Assembly: GCA_965369385.1 (NCBI GenBank)
Contig: CBDUQP010000066.1
Location: 1 to 18,333 of the forward strand
DNA length: 18,333 bases
Reading direction: 5' to 3'
DNA from: CBDUQP01 sp965369385
GTDB lineage: Bacteria; Planctomycetota; Phycisphaerae; SM23-33
Program-made: the position numbers and the translations under genes
Notes under the pieces: model-generated
Seen by the model: the letters and a program-made list of their open reading frames with translations, nothing else
Database searches by the model: none
What the model was told of the DNA's origin: nothing
Part shown: positions 1 through 7,413 of the stretch, one piece after another
Numbering within the stretch: position 1 is the stretch's first letter
Layout of the letters: every line of letters starts with the position of its first letter

Positions 1-1
1 T

Positions 2-112
2 GATCTCAATGCCACGCAGGCTGCGATCAGGGCGGGATATTCCCAAAGATCGGCAAGCCATTCAACATGGGAACGGCCGAGCAAGGCACAGCCATGTTCA
101 TATTGCGAATAG
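2..112 (+). pseudogene. Relic of a phage terminase small subunit (5'-truncated by the window edge)
   Basis: Frame 2 reads DLNATQAAIRAGYSQ from base 2 and stays open to a TAG at 110-112. That stretch is the hallmark N-terminal helix-turn-helix block of the Terminase_2/XtmA family of phage small terminase subunits, which bind DNA to start headful packaging. After about residue 18 the similarity fades into low-complexity residues and a stop, where a normal protein would continue for more than 100 residues. No large terminase or portal gene follows. The frame overlaps the N-terminal end of the MFS remnant in another frame, so a prophage/host junction lies roughly at 55-110. It could also be an assembly join at a contig end. 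The motif is clearly seen; its history is inferred. Confidence 0.6.
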
Positions 113-570
113 TACAGGCGTTTGTTGGACTTTCCTTTATTCGTGGAAAGACGTGGATGTATCGCCCCGGTCCGCTGACTGCTTTCGGAATATGCGGCAT
201 CGGCTCACTGGGCCTGTTTGCATTTGCCCCTAACCCTGCGTCCCTTTATGTTGCTGCGGGATGCCTTGGTGTGTACTCCGGCAGCCTCTTCTTCTTCCTG
301 GTGTTCCACTCGGTAATACACCCGACACGGAGCGCCCGATACGTATCGATCAACGAAATGGTAGTCGGCATCGGAGGGGTCGCCGGGCCCGTCATCGTCG
401 GTGTGCTGACCGATTACCTCAGCCTGAAGACTGCCTATCTCGTGATAGGAATCATGGTGGTTATGGCGGTCGGGCTGCAGGTAATCGTAACCTTCCGCAA
501 ACGAAAACAGATCAACCGCGTGATCGCTGATTGGAAACAACGCAAACTCGCCGCCAAGAGCGCCGGATGA
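67..570 (+). CDS. C-terminal part of an MFS transporter, 5'-truncated
   Basis: This is the last third of a major facilitator superfamily permease, an inner-membrane secondary transporter whose substrate cannot be read from the sequence. About four hydrophobic segments are visible (roughly residues 39-55, 60-84, 95-117 and 124-145), followed by a basic cytoplasmic tail rich in Lys and Arg. An intact MFS protein has about 400 residues and 12 helices, so some eight helices are missing. The frame is open from base 4 but the upstream DNA encodes a phage terminase motif in another frame, so ATG 67 or ATG 94 is unlikely to be the native start. The stop codon overlaps the aat start as ATGA (567-570), which suggests the two were cotranscribed. 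It is probably a gene remnant, or the native upstream part lies outside the window. Confidence 0.65.
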   Translation: MGTAEQGTAMFILRIVQAFVGLSFIRGKTWMYRPGPLTAFGICGIGSLGLFAFAPNPASLYVAAGCLGVYSGSLFFFLVFHSVIHPTRSARYVSINEMVVGIGGVAGPVIVGVLTDYLSLKTAYLVIGIMVVMAVGLQVIVTFRKRKQINRVIADWKQRKLAAKSAG

Positions 571-1211
571 CCCCAGATCAGCAAATCCTGGACACGCTCT
601 GCCCCGAGAACCTCGTAATGGCGTACTCACAGGGCATCTTCCCGATGGTGCAGGATGGCGAGCTAATGTGGTTCAGCCCTGACCCGCGCGGCATCATGCC
701 CATCGACGACAGATTCCACATATCACGCAGTCTCGATCGCACAATTCGCAGCGGCCGGTATGTGTGCACCATCAACAAATGTTTCGACAAAGTTATGGAG
801 CTGTGCGGCCAGAGGCCCGCCGAAGCAGGCGGAACGTGGATATCCCCCGAAATACGCCTGGCGTATAACCGCCTGCACGAACTGGGACTCGCCTGCAGCA
901 TTGAAGCCTGGCCTGCCGAGCAGATCGGCGACGACGGCGAACCGACAGGCACCGAACCGGCAGGCGGCCTATATGGCGTGTCGATGGGCGGCGCTTTTTT
1001 CGCAGAGAGCATGTTCCACCGCCAGACAGATGCGGGCAAAGTGGCGCTGGCGTGGTTCATCAAGCGGCTCGGTGAGCGGGGATTCATAGTCTGCGACGTG
1101 CAGTGGACCACCGACAATCTCGAACGCTTCGGCGCGTTCGATATGCAACGCGATGACTACATCGCCCTGGTCACCCAGGCAATGGAGCTGGAATGCACAC
1201 TCGCCGACTAG
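567..1211 (+). CDS. aat: Leucyl/phenylalanyl-tRNA--protein transferase
   Basis: Aat transfers Leu or Phe from aminoacyl-tRNA onto the N-terminus of proteins that begin with Arg or Lys, creating bacterial N-degrons for ClpS/ClpAP in the cytoplasm. The 214-residue product has the family's usual length and its blocks in order: GIFPM with WFSPDPR (residues 23-41), TWISPEIRLAYNRLHELG (90-107), SIEAW (111-115), GGLYGVSMGGAFFAESMF (133-150), GKVALAWF (157-164) and CDVQW (176-180). Between SIEAW and GGLYGV there is an acidic insert of roughly ten residues compared with typical members, probably a surface loop. ATG 567 was chosen over an upstream in-frame ATG at 531 because it overlaps the MFS stop by ATGA and begins the conserved N-terminus. 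A hairpin at 1243-1289 probably ends the transcript. Confidence 0.93.
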   Translation: MTPDQQILDTLCPENLVMAYSQGIFPMVQDGELMWFSPDPRGIMPIDDRFHISRSLDRTIRSGRYVCTINKCFDKVMELCGQRPAEAGGTWISPEIRLAYNRLHELGLACSIEAWPAEQIGDDGEPTGTEPAGGLYGVSMGGAFFAESMFHRQTDAGKVALAWFIKRLGERGFIVCDVQWTTDNLERFGAFDMQRDDYIALVTQAMELECTLAD

Positions 1212-1242
1212 CCGGAATCTCCCGGTCGGGCCTTATGCTTCA

Positions 1243-1289
1243 GCAAAAATGGGGACTGTACCGATGTTGGGACTGTCCCCGATTTTTGC
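1243..1289. terminator. Imperfect inverted repeat of GGGGAC type, possible bidirectional terminator
   Basis: GCAAAAATGGGGAC at 1243-1256 pairs with GTCCCCGATTTTTGC at 1275-1289, leaving a single unpaired base and an 18-base loop. The stem has A/T-rich outer arms that give a T-run after the GC core in either direction. It sits between the ends of two convergent genes, aat (stop 1211) and gmhA (stop 1355). It belongs to the same GGGAC-rich repeat style as the block at 18131-18271. A bidirectional terminator function is inferred from position and shape. Confidence 0.5.
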
Positions 1290-1292
1290 GGC

Positions 1293-1389
1293 CGGGTGGC
1301 ATGACGACACACAGTCGTATCGTGGGTCGCCATGGTGTCAGTTGCGCCTTGTAATCATGGCGACCCCTGCGGTGTCGCCATGCCACCCG
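1293..1389. repeat. Nested inverted repeats around the gmhA 3' end
   Basis: Two overlapping sets of palindromes are seen. CGGGTGGCATG at 1293-1303 is perfectly inverted at 1379-1389. GGGTCGCCATG at 1324-1334 is perfectly inverted at 1356-1366. In addition CATGGCGAC at 1356-1364 can pair with GTCGCCATG at 1374-1382. The right arms lie inside the last codons of gmhA and encode its terminal Met-Ala-Thr-Pro-Gln-Gly-Ser-Pro, so the repeat supplies the end of the protein. The layout suggests an interspersed palindromic repeat that can fold in two alternative ways. Confidence 0.55.
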
Positions 1390-1966
1390 AAAGGTCGGCC
1401 ATGGCGCGTTCCACCAGTTCACACAGCGTGTGGTACATAACTATATGGGCTTCCTGGGCTCGGCATGTCACGGTGGTAGCTGCGTCAAGAAGCACGTCTG
1501 CATACTGGGCACTTTCGCCGCCGCCTTCGCCCGTGAAGGCGATGGTCTTCATACCATTCTCCCGGGCGTATTTCAGGGCGGCTACCACGTTCGGCGAGTT
1601 GCCCGATCCGCTCAGACCTATCGCCACATCACCGGCAGTCGCGCAGGCTTCAAGCTGGCGGGCGAAGATCATGTCGTAGTCATAATCATTCGTCAGGCAT
1701 GTTATCACGGACGAATCCACCGTCAGCGCCTGGGCTTTCAACCCGCGACGATCCAGCAGGAATCGCCCTACCAGTTCACCCGCAATATGCTGCGCGTCAG
1801 CCGCAGAGCCACCATTGCCAAACAGGAACACACCGCCGCCAACCTTGTATGATTCCACCGTAAGCTCGGCCGCGCGGCACAACGTCTCGCTATGTCTGTC
1901 ACACGTACGTTTGATTATGTCGAGCGATTCGGCGAACCGCGTCTTGATTGTCGTCATATCATCCAT
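1355..1966 (-). CDS. gmhA: D-sedoheptulose-7-phosphate isomerase (SIS domain)
   Basis: GmhA converts sedoheptulose 7-phosphate to D-glycero-D-manno-heptose 7-phosphate, the first step of nucleotide-activated heptose synthesis for lipopolysaccharide core or S-layer glycans. The 203-residue protein is a single SIS domain of normal length. The phosphate-binding signatures GNGGSAADAQHIAGEL (residues 50-65) and LSGSGNS (118-124) are present. His60, Glu64, Gln171 and His179 fall where the E. coli enzyme has its metal and catalytic residues His61, Glu65, Gln172 and His180. ATG 1966 is preferred over an upstream TTG because AGGA lies 7 bases before it; it starts 2 bases after the stop of the kinase gene, so the two form a tight operon. 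The last residues come from a palindromic repeat. Confidence 0.9.
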   Translation of the reverse strand: MDDMTTIKTRFAESLDIIKRTCDRHSETLCRAAELTVESYKVGGGVFLFGNGGSAADAQHIAGELVGRFLLDRRGLKAQALTVDSSVITCLTNDYDYDMIFARQLEACATAGDVAIGLSGSGNSPNVVAALKYARENGMKTIAFTGEGGGESAQYADVLLDAATTVTCRAQEAHIVMYHTLCELVERAMADLSGGMATPQGSP

Positions 1967-1968
1967 GT

Positions 1969-3885
1969 TCAATTCCTTTTAACTTGAAGCACTTCCAGCA
2001 GTCTGTCAAGCTGGCTGAAGTCCGGAACCACAATATCGGCACCTGCCCGAATAAGCCGGGCGCGTTTCGATTCATCAAGTCCGAAACGCTGCAACTCGTT
2101 GCTCGCAACACCTACCGTAACGCCGCCGCGGCCGCGGGCCTCTCGCATCTCTACCGGGCCATCGCCAAACGTCACGAACTCCGTTCCACTGAGATTATTC
2201 TCACCGATAATCCGCTCCAGAACCACCTTTTTCGCCTCTACCTTCACATCGCCAATCGCTCCGAAAATCCTACCCTCAAAGAGATCGGCATATCCCATCG
2301 CAGCAGCTTCGGCTATCACATCGGCTTCATCCGTGCCGCTGGCCAGATAGAGCTTCACGCCGGCATCTGCAAGCCTTTCAAGCAGTTTACGGGCATTCTT
2401 CACCAGGAAATCACCGGTATCCAGCTCCCCGCGGCGCAGCTTTGCGATTCGCTGATTCACCATCTCCAGCAGCTCATCGTTATAGACAGCTTTGTATCCG
2501 TGCATGTCCAGAATCTGATCAGCCGACACGCAACCGAACTCCTTCACCAGCTCCACCAGCCCCTGCATCTGCGAGAGAGTCTGGATTCCGGTGGTCTTGT
2601 CGATGTATTTCTCGGCCTGATCCAACGCCTTGTGATACAGAACTTCGTCGGCATCTTCATATCGCGGGCCGAGAATTGCGTGCAGCATCATCGGGCACAT
2701 GATCTTCTCCCACCCCTGCCGCAAGGTGGATATCGTCCCGTCGTGATCAAAAATAGCGTGGCGAATCTTCAGCTTCTCAGGCAATTGGCGAATCACCTCT
2801 ATCTCGCTGCCATCGATGTGCCTGGCGTGGCGAATGTCGTCGGCCAGTTCGGGCAGGTATACGTAATATGGCGTCGGGCCCACCTGGCGAATTTCGTCCA
2901 CGTTGGCAGTTCCGGTGGTCTTCAGTTTCCGCACCGTAACCGATGCCGCAATGTTGGCCAGCTTCGCCGCTGTCGGGCAATCGCTCCCCGACGCCAGCGC
3001 CGCAGCCATTGCCGATACCGTAGTATCACCAGCGCCAACCGTGTCTACCCGTTCGATAATCTGGATGCCCGGAATGTCATGCAAACCGTTTTCGTCAACT
3101 ACCACCGTGCCATTTTCGCCACGAGTGACAAACACAGGCTTGCCGTTCTTTTCGTACAGACGCTGCGCACAGACTCGCGCTTCGTCGGCGGTCACACGCT
3201 GATCGAGCTGTCGCTCAATGCCCAGCAACTCCACCGCCTCGTGAGCATTCACCTTCAGCATCGCTCCCTTGTAAAGCCCGGCGCGATGGCGTGAATCCAC
3301 GATAAACCTGCACTCTGGATGGGCCGCCACTACCTCGTTGAGCCTGTCGATCATCGCCGGTGACGACACGCCTGCGGGCACCTGCTGATTCAAAATCACC
3401 ATATCCACGTTCGACGCCAGACGATCAAGCTCTGCCACCAACGCATCAATACTGGCTGGGGCGATTTCGTTGTAACCGCCGAAGTCAATACGGTTCTGCT
3501 CGGCATCATTAATGTATGGCTTGCCGAACACCATAGTCTGCCAGTTGTCCTGGCACGCCAGCACCGAACCGGTCTTCACGCCCAGATCGCTCAGCAGCTT
3601 CAGCATGCACCGGCCGTACAGATCGTCACCCATCATGCTTATCGCGTGTATCTCTCCCACACCTATCGACGCCAAATTGGCAGCTACATTACCAGCAGCC
3701 CCCAGATAGTATTTCTGCTCCTTGACTCGCCACACCGGCAGACCGGTTTCCACAGAACTCTCCCCGTTGTCAGGCCCCATTATCCAGTAAGCGTCCACGC
3801 AGAAATCGCCAAATACCGCCACCCTGCCCGCGCCCAGCTTGCCAAGGCACGTCTCCAGCCAGTTCTTTTCGTCGGATTTCATCAT
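1969..3885 (-). CDS. Heptose-7-phosphate kinase (PfkB/RfaE domain I) fused to a HAD-family hydrolase
   Basis: Residues 18-345 are a PfkB-family sugar kinase of the RfaE/HldE domain I type, which phosphorylates heptose 7-phosphate at C1. Substrate-binding GAAGNVAANLASIG (62-75) and the catalytic anion-hole motif DTVGAGDT (281-288) are intact. Residues 375-638 are a HAD phosphatase-like domain with motif I IFDHDGT (nucleophile Asp380, acid Asp382), motif II LASGT (514-518), a Lys-rich motif III near 548-553 and motif IV GDG (574-576), plus a helical cap between. Classical HldE instead has a C-terminal cytidylyltransferase. With gmhA directly downstream, the protein may do the kinase and the bisphosphate phosphatase (GmhB-like) steps, although the capped HAD type is not GmhB itself. 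RBS GGGAG lies 7 bases before ATG 3885; a second ATG follows at once. Confidence 0.85.
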   Translation of the reverse strand: MMKSDEKNWLETCLGKLGAGRVAVFGDFCVDAYWIMGPDNGESSVETGLPVWRVKEQKYYLGAAGNVAANLASIGVGEIHAISMMGDDLYGRCMLKLLSDLGVKTGSVLACQDNWQTMVFGKPYINDAEQNRIDFGGYNEIAPASIDALVAELDRLASNVDMVILNQQVPAGVSSPAMIDRLNEVVAAHPECRFIVDSRHRAGLYKGAMLKVNAHEAVELLGIERQLDQRVTADEARVCAQRLYEKNGKPVFVTRGENGTVVVDENGLHDIPGIQIIERVDTVGAGDTTVSAMAAALASGSDCPTAAKLANIAASVTVRKLKTTGTANVDEIRQVGPTPYYVYLPELADDIRHARHIDGSEIEVIRQLPEKLKIRHAIFDHDGTISTLRQGWEKIMCPMMLHAILGPRYEDADEVLYHKALDQAEKYIDKTTGIQTLSQMQGLVELVKEFGCVSADQILDMHGYKAVYNDELLEMVNQRIAKLRRGELDTGDFLVKNARKLLERLADAGVKLYLASGTDEADVIAEAAAMGYADLFEGRIFGAIGDVKVEAKKVVLERIIGENNLSGTEFVTFGDGPVEMREARGRGGVTVGVASNELQRFGLDESKRARLIRAGADIVVPDFSQLDRLLEVLQVKRN

Positions 3886-3935
3886 TTTTCAGCTCCCTGC
3901 GACATTCTGCTTCCGCCAATACCATCGTTTGTATG

Positions 3936-3964
3936 ATTCTACACGCAAATACCTGTGGCTGCAA
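3936..3964 (-). promoter_or_regulatory. Predicted sigma-70 promoter of the heptose operon
   Basis: On the minus strand TTGCAG (3964-3959) and TAGAAT (3941-3936) are separated by 17 bases. The predicted start, near 3929, would give a leader of about 44 bases containing the GGGAG ribosome binding site of the kinase fusion gene. No other candidate of this quality is seen between the two divergent genes. The rest of the 294-base spacer (3886-4179) shows no further gene; a weaker pair, TTGATC/TAGGAT with a 16-base spacer near 4093-4120, could serve the plus-strand hydrolase. Confidence 0.45.
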
Positions 3965-4179
3965 TATGGACGAGATAAGAATATTCCATCGCCGCGATCT
4001 ACCCACGGCAACAACACCTGCCGGAATTTGGGCGTTTTTCTGGATTCTCAGACTGCTATGACACATTTTGTCGCCATTTCGGACAGGCGAACTTGATCTC
4101 ACACGGCGTCAGTGTAGGATCGGCCAAGTATTCATAACACGATTTCGAAGTATTTCTAAGGATTTGGAAGGATATTACG

Positions 4180-5190
4180 ATGCAGACCGTAAAGCTTGTT
4201 GACGAGTTTTTTGAAGGAGCAGTATCACTTGAGAAGACACCCGATGGCGTAAAACCCTGGCGGCTGACTCATGACAAATTGCCCCTGTTTGACTCAGGGC
4301 TCGCCGTCAACGCGTCGATGACTGCCGGCGTCCGTATGCGTTTTGCCACCGATGCAACCACCATCGGACTGGCACTCGAACCGACGACCAACAGCGAAGG
4401 CCAGAGCGATTATCGCATGTTCGACCTAACCGTAGACGGCGATATCAAGTCGATGATGCAGGTTCCAGTCGCTGACGAGGAGTTCTGCTTCGACGAGATC
4501 GCACCGGGCATGAAGACTGTGGAAATCTGGTTTCCCGTCTGGTTCGCGGTGATCGTCAGGCACATCATCGTCAACGATGGTGCTACGGTTGAGCCCGTTG
4601 AAGATACCCGCCCCAAGTGGGTCACGTACGGCAGTTCGATTACCCACGCCGTGCGCAGCCATAGCCCCGCGCAAACCTGGTCCGCTGTGGTAGCACGCAA
4701 GCACAAGCTCAATCTCATGCAGCTTGGTTATGGTGGCCAGTGTCATATGGACCCGGTGGTCGCGATAATGATTCGAGATCTGCCGGCCGACCTTATCACG
4801 CTCAAGATGGGCATCAATATGATAGGCGGTTCGATCGGAATTCGAACGTATGCCCCTGCCGTTGTCGGCATGGTGCAGATTATTCGCGAAAAGCACCCCG
4901 ACACCCCAATCGCACTTATCAGTCCCATCATTTCCCCAGCGAATGAAGAAACCATATCGCACAGCAGTGGAATAATGCTGCCGCAAATGCGAACCGAGAT
5001 GGAGAGGGTCGCCAACATAATGTGCGAGATGGGCGATACCAATCTGCGTTACTTCAACGGTGCGGATCTCTTCGGCGCAGAACAGGCCGACGAACACAAC
5101 ATGCCCGATGGCCTGCACCCCTATCCCGATGGAAACATACTCATGGGCGAACGCTTCAGCGACCTGATAATGAGCCAGTACTACAAGTAA
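4180..5190 (+). CDS. SGNH/GDSL hydrolase with N-terminal beta-sandwich domain (SsfX3-like)
   Basis: This is a predicted carbohydrate esterase or acyl hydrolase of 336 residues. The first ~140 residues look like the beta-rich N-terminal domain found before the catalytic domain in SsfX3-type enzymes. The catalytic blocks follow: block I GSSIT (151-155), with the nucleophile Ser153 in the place of GDSIT, block II GYGGQ (183-187) with the oxyanion Gly, block III GIN (211-213) with Asn213, and block V DGLHP (310-314) with Asp310 and His313. The usual Asp of GDS is Ser152 here. There is no signal peptide, so it probably acts in the cytoplasm. AAGGA lies 7 bases before ATG 4180. It diverges from the heptose operon and stands alone; its substrate cannot be read. 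Confidence 0.85.
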   Translation: MQTVKLVDEFFEGAVSLEKTPDGVKPWRLTHDKLPLFDSGLAVNASMTAGVRMRFATDATTIGLALEPTTNSEGQSDYRMFDLTVDGDIKSMMQVPVADEEFCFDEIAPGMKTVEIWFPVWFAVIVRHIIVNDGATVEPVEDTRPKWVTYGSSITHAVRSHSPAQTWSAVVARKHKLNLMQLGYGGQCHMDPVVAIMIRDLPADLITLKMGINMIGGSIGIRTYAPAVVGMVQIIREKHPDTPIALISPIISPANEETISHSSGIMLPQMRTEMERVANIMCEMGDTNLRYFNGADLFGAEQADEHNMPDGLHPYPDGNILMGERFSDLIMSQYYK

Positions 5191-5409
5191 TCTCACACAT
5201 AGAAAAAATAGGTTCATGCCGGATTACCGCCGAAGCGACTTGCGGATTTCCATGCCCCTGCATTTAGATGGGACAGAACATATGTCAAGTCCTGGAAATG
5301 GCAGACACGACGTGAACACCCAGACTATTGACAGCGATAGGATTGTTCGCAGCCGCCCGTACAGCAAATCCGTAGGGAATGGTGCACCAATGCGGGCTGG
5401 CGATGCGAT

Positions 5410-7413
5410 CTACTTCGCCGGGAGGATAATCCGATTGTGATGAACAACGCCACTAGCACCTGGGTTTCCGGCCCGTCCGTTGCTTCCGTCGCTGCCCCGC
5501 TGCCCCAACCGGCCCTTCCGGCCGCGATTGCCTAACTTTCCGAAGTTGCCGGATTTGCCGGGGCGACCCTTCTTGCCACTACGCCCCGGCTTGCCAGCTG
5601 GGCGCGTGATGGTTGTTTCCGGCCGAGTCGCTTCCGCACTTGCTTTGCTGTCCTTGTCGCCTTTGCCTTTACTTCCTTTGCCACCCTTGCCGCCTTTGTC
5701 GCCATCCGCAGCTTTCGCGGCCGGCGTGTCTGTCTTCACGGTTATGGTGATACCTTTCCCGCCGGCACCGCCCCTGCCGCCTTTACCGGCCTTGCCGCCT
5801 GAACCGCCAGGACCGGCCGTGCCTCCCCTGCCTTCGTTGCCACCTTCTGCCCCAGAGCCGCCACTACCGTGGTAGCCGCCATCGCCGCGCCGACCGCCCG
5901 CGACATCAAACGAGAAACTCGCGCCAACCATCTTGACGAACTCGCTGCTGCCTTCGACAGTAACGGTCAGGTCCCCGCCGTTTCCACCGTTGCCGCCGTC
6001 GCCACCACTACCGCCGCTACCGCCATTGCCACCGTCACCACCAACGCCACCATCCCCGCCATCGCCGCCGTCTCCGCCCGGCCTGCCCCGCCCGCCATCT
6101 TGGCCTCTCTGGCCGTCGGTTGCGGGTGAATCCTTCGTTGCATCTCTGCCGCGTTTGCCACGCTTCCCATCGCGTCCCGGCTTGCCGGCTTTGCCCCACT
6201 TGCCATCCTGGCCGGGTTGACCGCAGCCGCCTTTGCCGCCATTGCCGCCACTACCACCGCGTCCGCCATCGCCACCGTGTCCGCCCGACGCCACAATCGT
6301 CAGCTTCTGTCCCCACGCAGCCACCAGCGGCACCGGCGTGGCACTGCCGTTGAGCAACACCACCTTCATCAGCGGGCGTTTGAACATCGGAGATTCCAGT
6401 TGTGTCACCTTCACGCCTAGTCGCCCGGCATTCGTGCCGTGAGCACCGTATCGGCCGTCAGTGCCATCGTTGCCATCATTTCCATCGCCGCCATCTGCAC
6501 CATGGCGCCCGTCACGCCCGCCGCGCCGCTTGCCATGATCTGCCCGCCGCCGCTTTGCCTTCGCGGGTCGGCGTTTCTTGGCAACTCGCACTGGCTTACC
6601 TGCTCGCGCCTTCGATCTGGGGCCCACTGGCCGAGCCGCTCGCCTGGGCGACTTTGGGGCAGTGATTCTCACAGCACGAACCACCCGGTGCCCGCCACCG
6701 ATATGGACTTGGCTGGGAGACTCTCCATCGCTGCCATTTTCGCCATTTTCGCCAGAAAAGCCTGATTCACCATTCCGGCCTCTGCGTTCGATCGATTTCA
6801 GGCGCGAGAGATCCGGCGCAATCGCTATGCTCTTGACAATCTCGCCTCCCTTAACGGCCACGCTGATCACGTATCCCGAATTGACAACAGTCAGCGGCGC
6901 GAGCGGCGCGGTCTGCAAGACGCCCGTCGGATGCATGGTGCCGTGGGGGCTTTTCATGGTGAACATACTAATGGGGATATAGCGGTCTGCGATAGCCCCG
7001 GCTGCGCCCTTGCCCAGCGGCGCTGTATAGTGATATGTGCCGTCTGCGGCGCGGACAATTATGCGGTCAACAATCTGCGTGTTGCCCGCGGCGTACGGGG
7101 ACGGACGACCTGAAACTGGATGCCAGATAACCTTCATCTGCTCGACTTCGCCTGCGCCAATCGCGGCGGCTGGTGGGCGCAGGGCAATAGTGCGAGCAGG
7201 AACGACGGTCTTCGGCGCAGATGCAACCCGTGCGACAGTCCTGCTGATTGCCGAACTGTCACGAGGCACCGCGAACGCGGCGGATGCGTCGGGCGAGGCG
7301 TGCAACTGTTGGAACTGCATTTGGGGCATGGTGTGCTGAGTGTCACAACCGCCTGCGAACAATGCAACGCCAAGCAGCAGTATCAGGCTTGTATATCTAT
7401 GATATGTACTCAT
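5410..7413 (-). CDS. Glycine-rich collagen-like lipoprotein
   Basis: The 667-residue product starts with a lipoprotein signal peptide: hydrophobic LILLLGVALFAGGC with lipidation Cys23. Residues 24-210 are a non-repetitive domain. After that come blocks of Gly-X-Y and Gly-Gly-X triplets (about 212-230, 298-326, 377-483, 506-555, 606-655), separated by short beta-strand-like pieces such as KLTIVASGG, DLTVTVEG and GITITVKTD, and by a very basic stretch (about 253-300). The G-X-Y parts are rich in Lys, Arg and Asp with few prolines, so a collagen triple helix held by charge pairs is possible; the G-G-X parts look more like PGRS or polyglycine-type folds. ATG 7413 sits 6 bases after GGGGAG; ATG 7414-7416 is also possible and overlaps the upstream stop as ATGA. 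Translation is coupled to the lipoprotein upstream. Precise function is unknown; a surface role is inferred. Confidence 0.8.
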   Translation of the reverse strand: MSTYHRYTSLILLLGVALFAGGCDTQHTMPQMQFQQLHASPDASAAFAVPRDSSAISRTVARVASAPKTVVPARTIALRPPAAAIGAGEVEQMKVIWHPVSGRPSPYAAGNTQIVDRIIVRAADGTYHYTAPLGKGAAGAIADRYIPISMFTMKSPHGTMHPTGVLQTAPLAPLTVVNSGYVISVAVKGGEIVKSIAIAPDLSRLKSIERRGRNGESGFSGENGENGSDGESPSQVHIGGGHRVVRAVRITAPKSPRRAARPVGPRSKARAGKPVRVAKKRRPAKAKRRRADHGKRRGGRDGRHGADGGDGNDGNDGTDGRYGAHGTNAGRLGVKVTQLESPMFKRPLMKVVLLNGSATPVPLVAAWGQKLTIVASGGHGGDGGRGGSGGNGGKGGCGQPGQDGKWGKAGKPGRDGKRGKRGRDATKDSPATDGQRGQDGGRGRPGGDGGDGGDGGVGGDGGNGGSGGSGGDGGNGGNGGDLTVTVEGSSEFVKMVGASFSFDVAGGRRGDGGYHGSGGSGAEGGNEGRGGTAGPGGSGGKAGKGGRGGAGGKGITITVKTDTPAAKAADGDKGGKGGKGSKGKGDKDSKASAEATRPETTITRPAGKPGRSGKKGRPGKSGNFGKLGNRGRKGRLGQRGSDGSNGRAGNPGASGVVHHNRIILPAK

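Noticed and set aside
1948..3294. 448-codon plus-strand frame over the kinase/HAD gene
   Set aside because: It is antisense to a protein with complete PfkB and HAD motifs; its own product is rich in His and Arg and has no family features.
5216..5440. Small plus-strand frame of 74 codons after the SGNH hydrolase
   Set aside because: No ribosome binding site, no recognisable domain, and it runs into the 3' end of the collagen-like gene on the other strand. The 219-base convergent spacer shows nothing else clear.
5480..6442. Proline-rich plus-strand frames
   Set aside because: They are the reverse complement of Gly-rich codons of the collagen-like lipoprotein and have no starts of quality.
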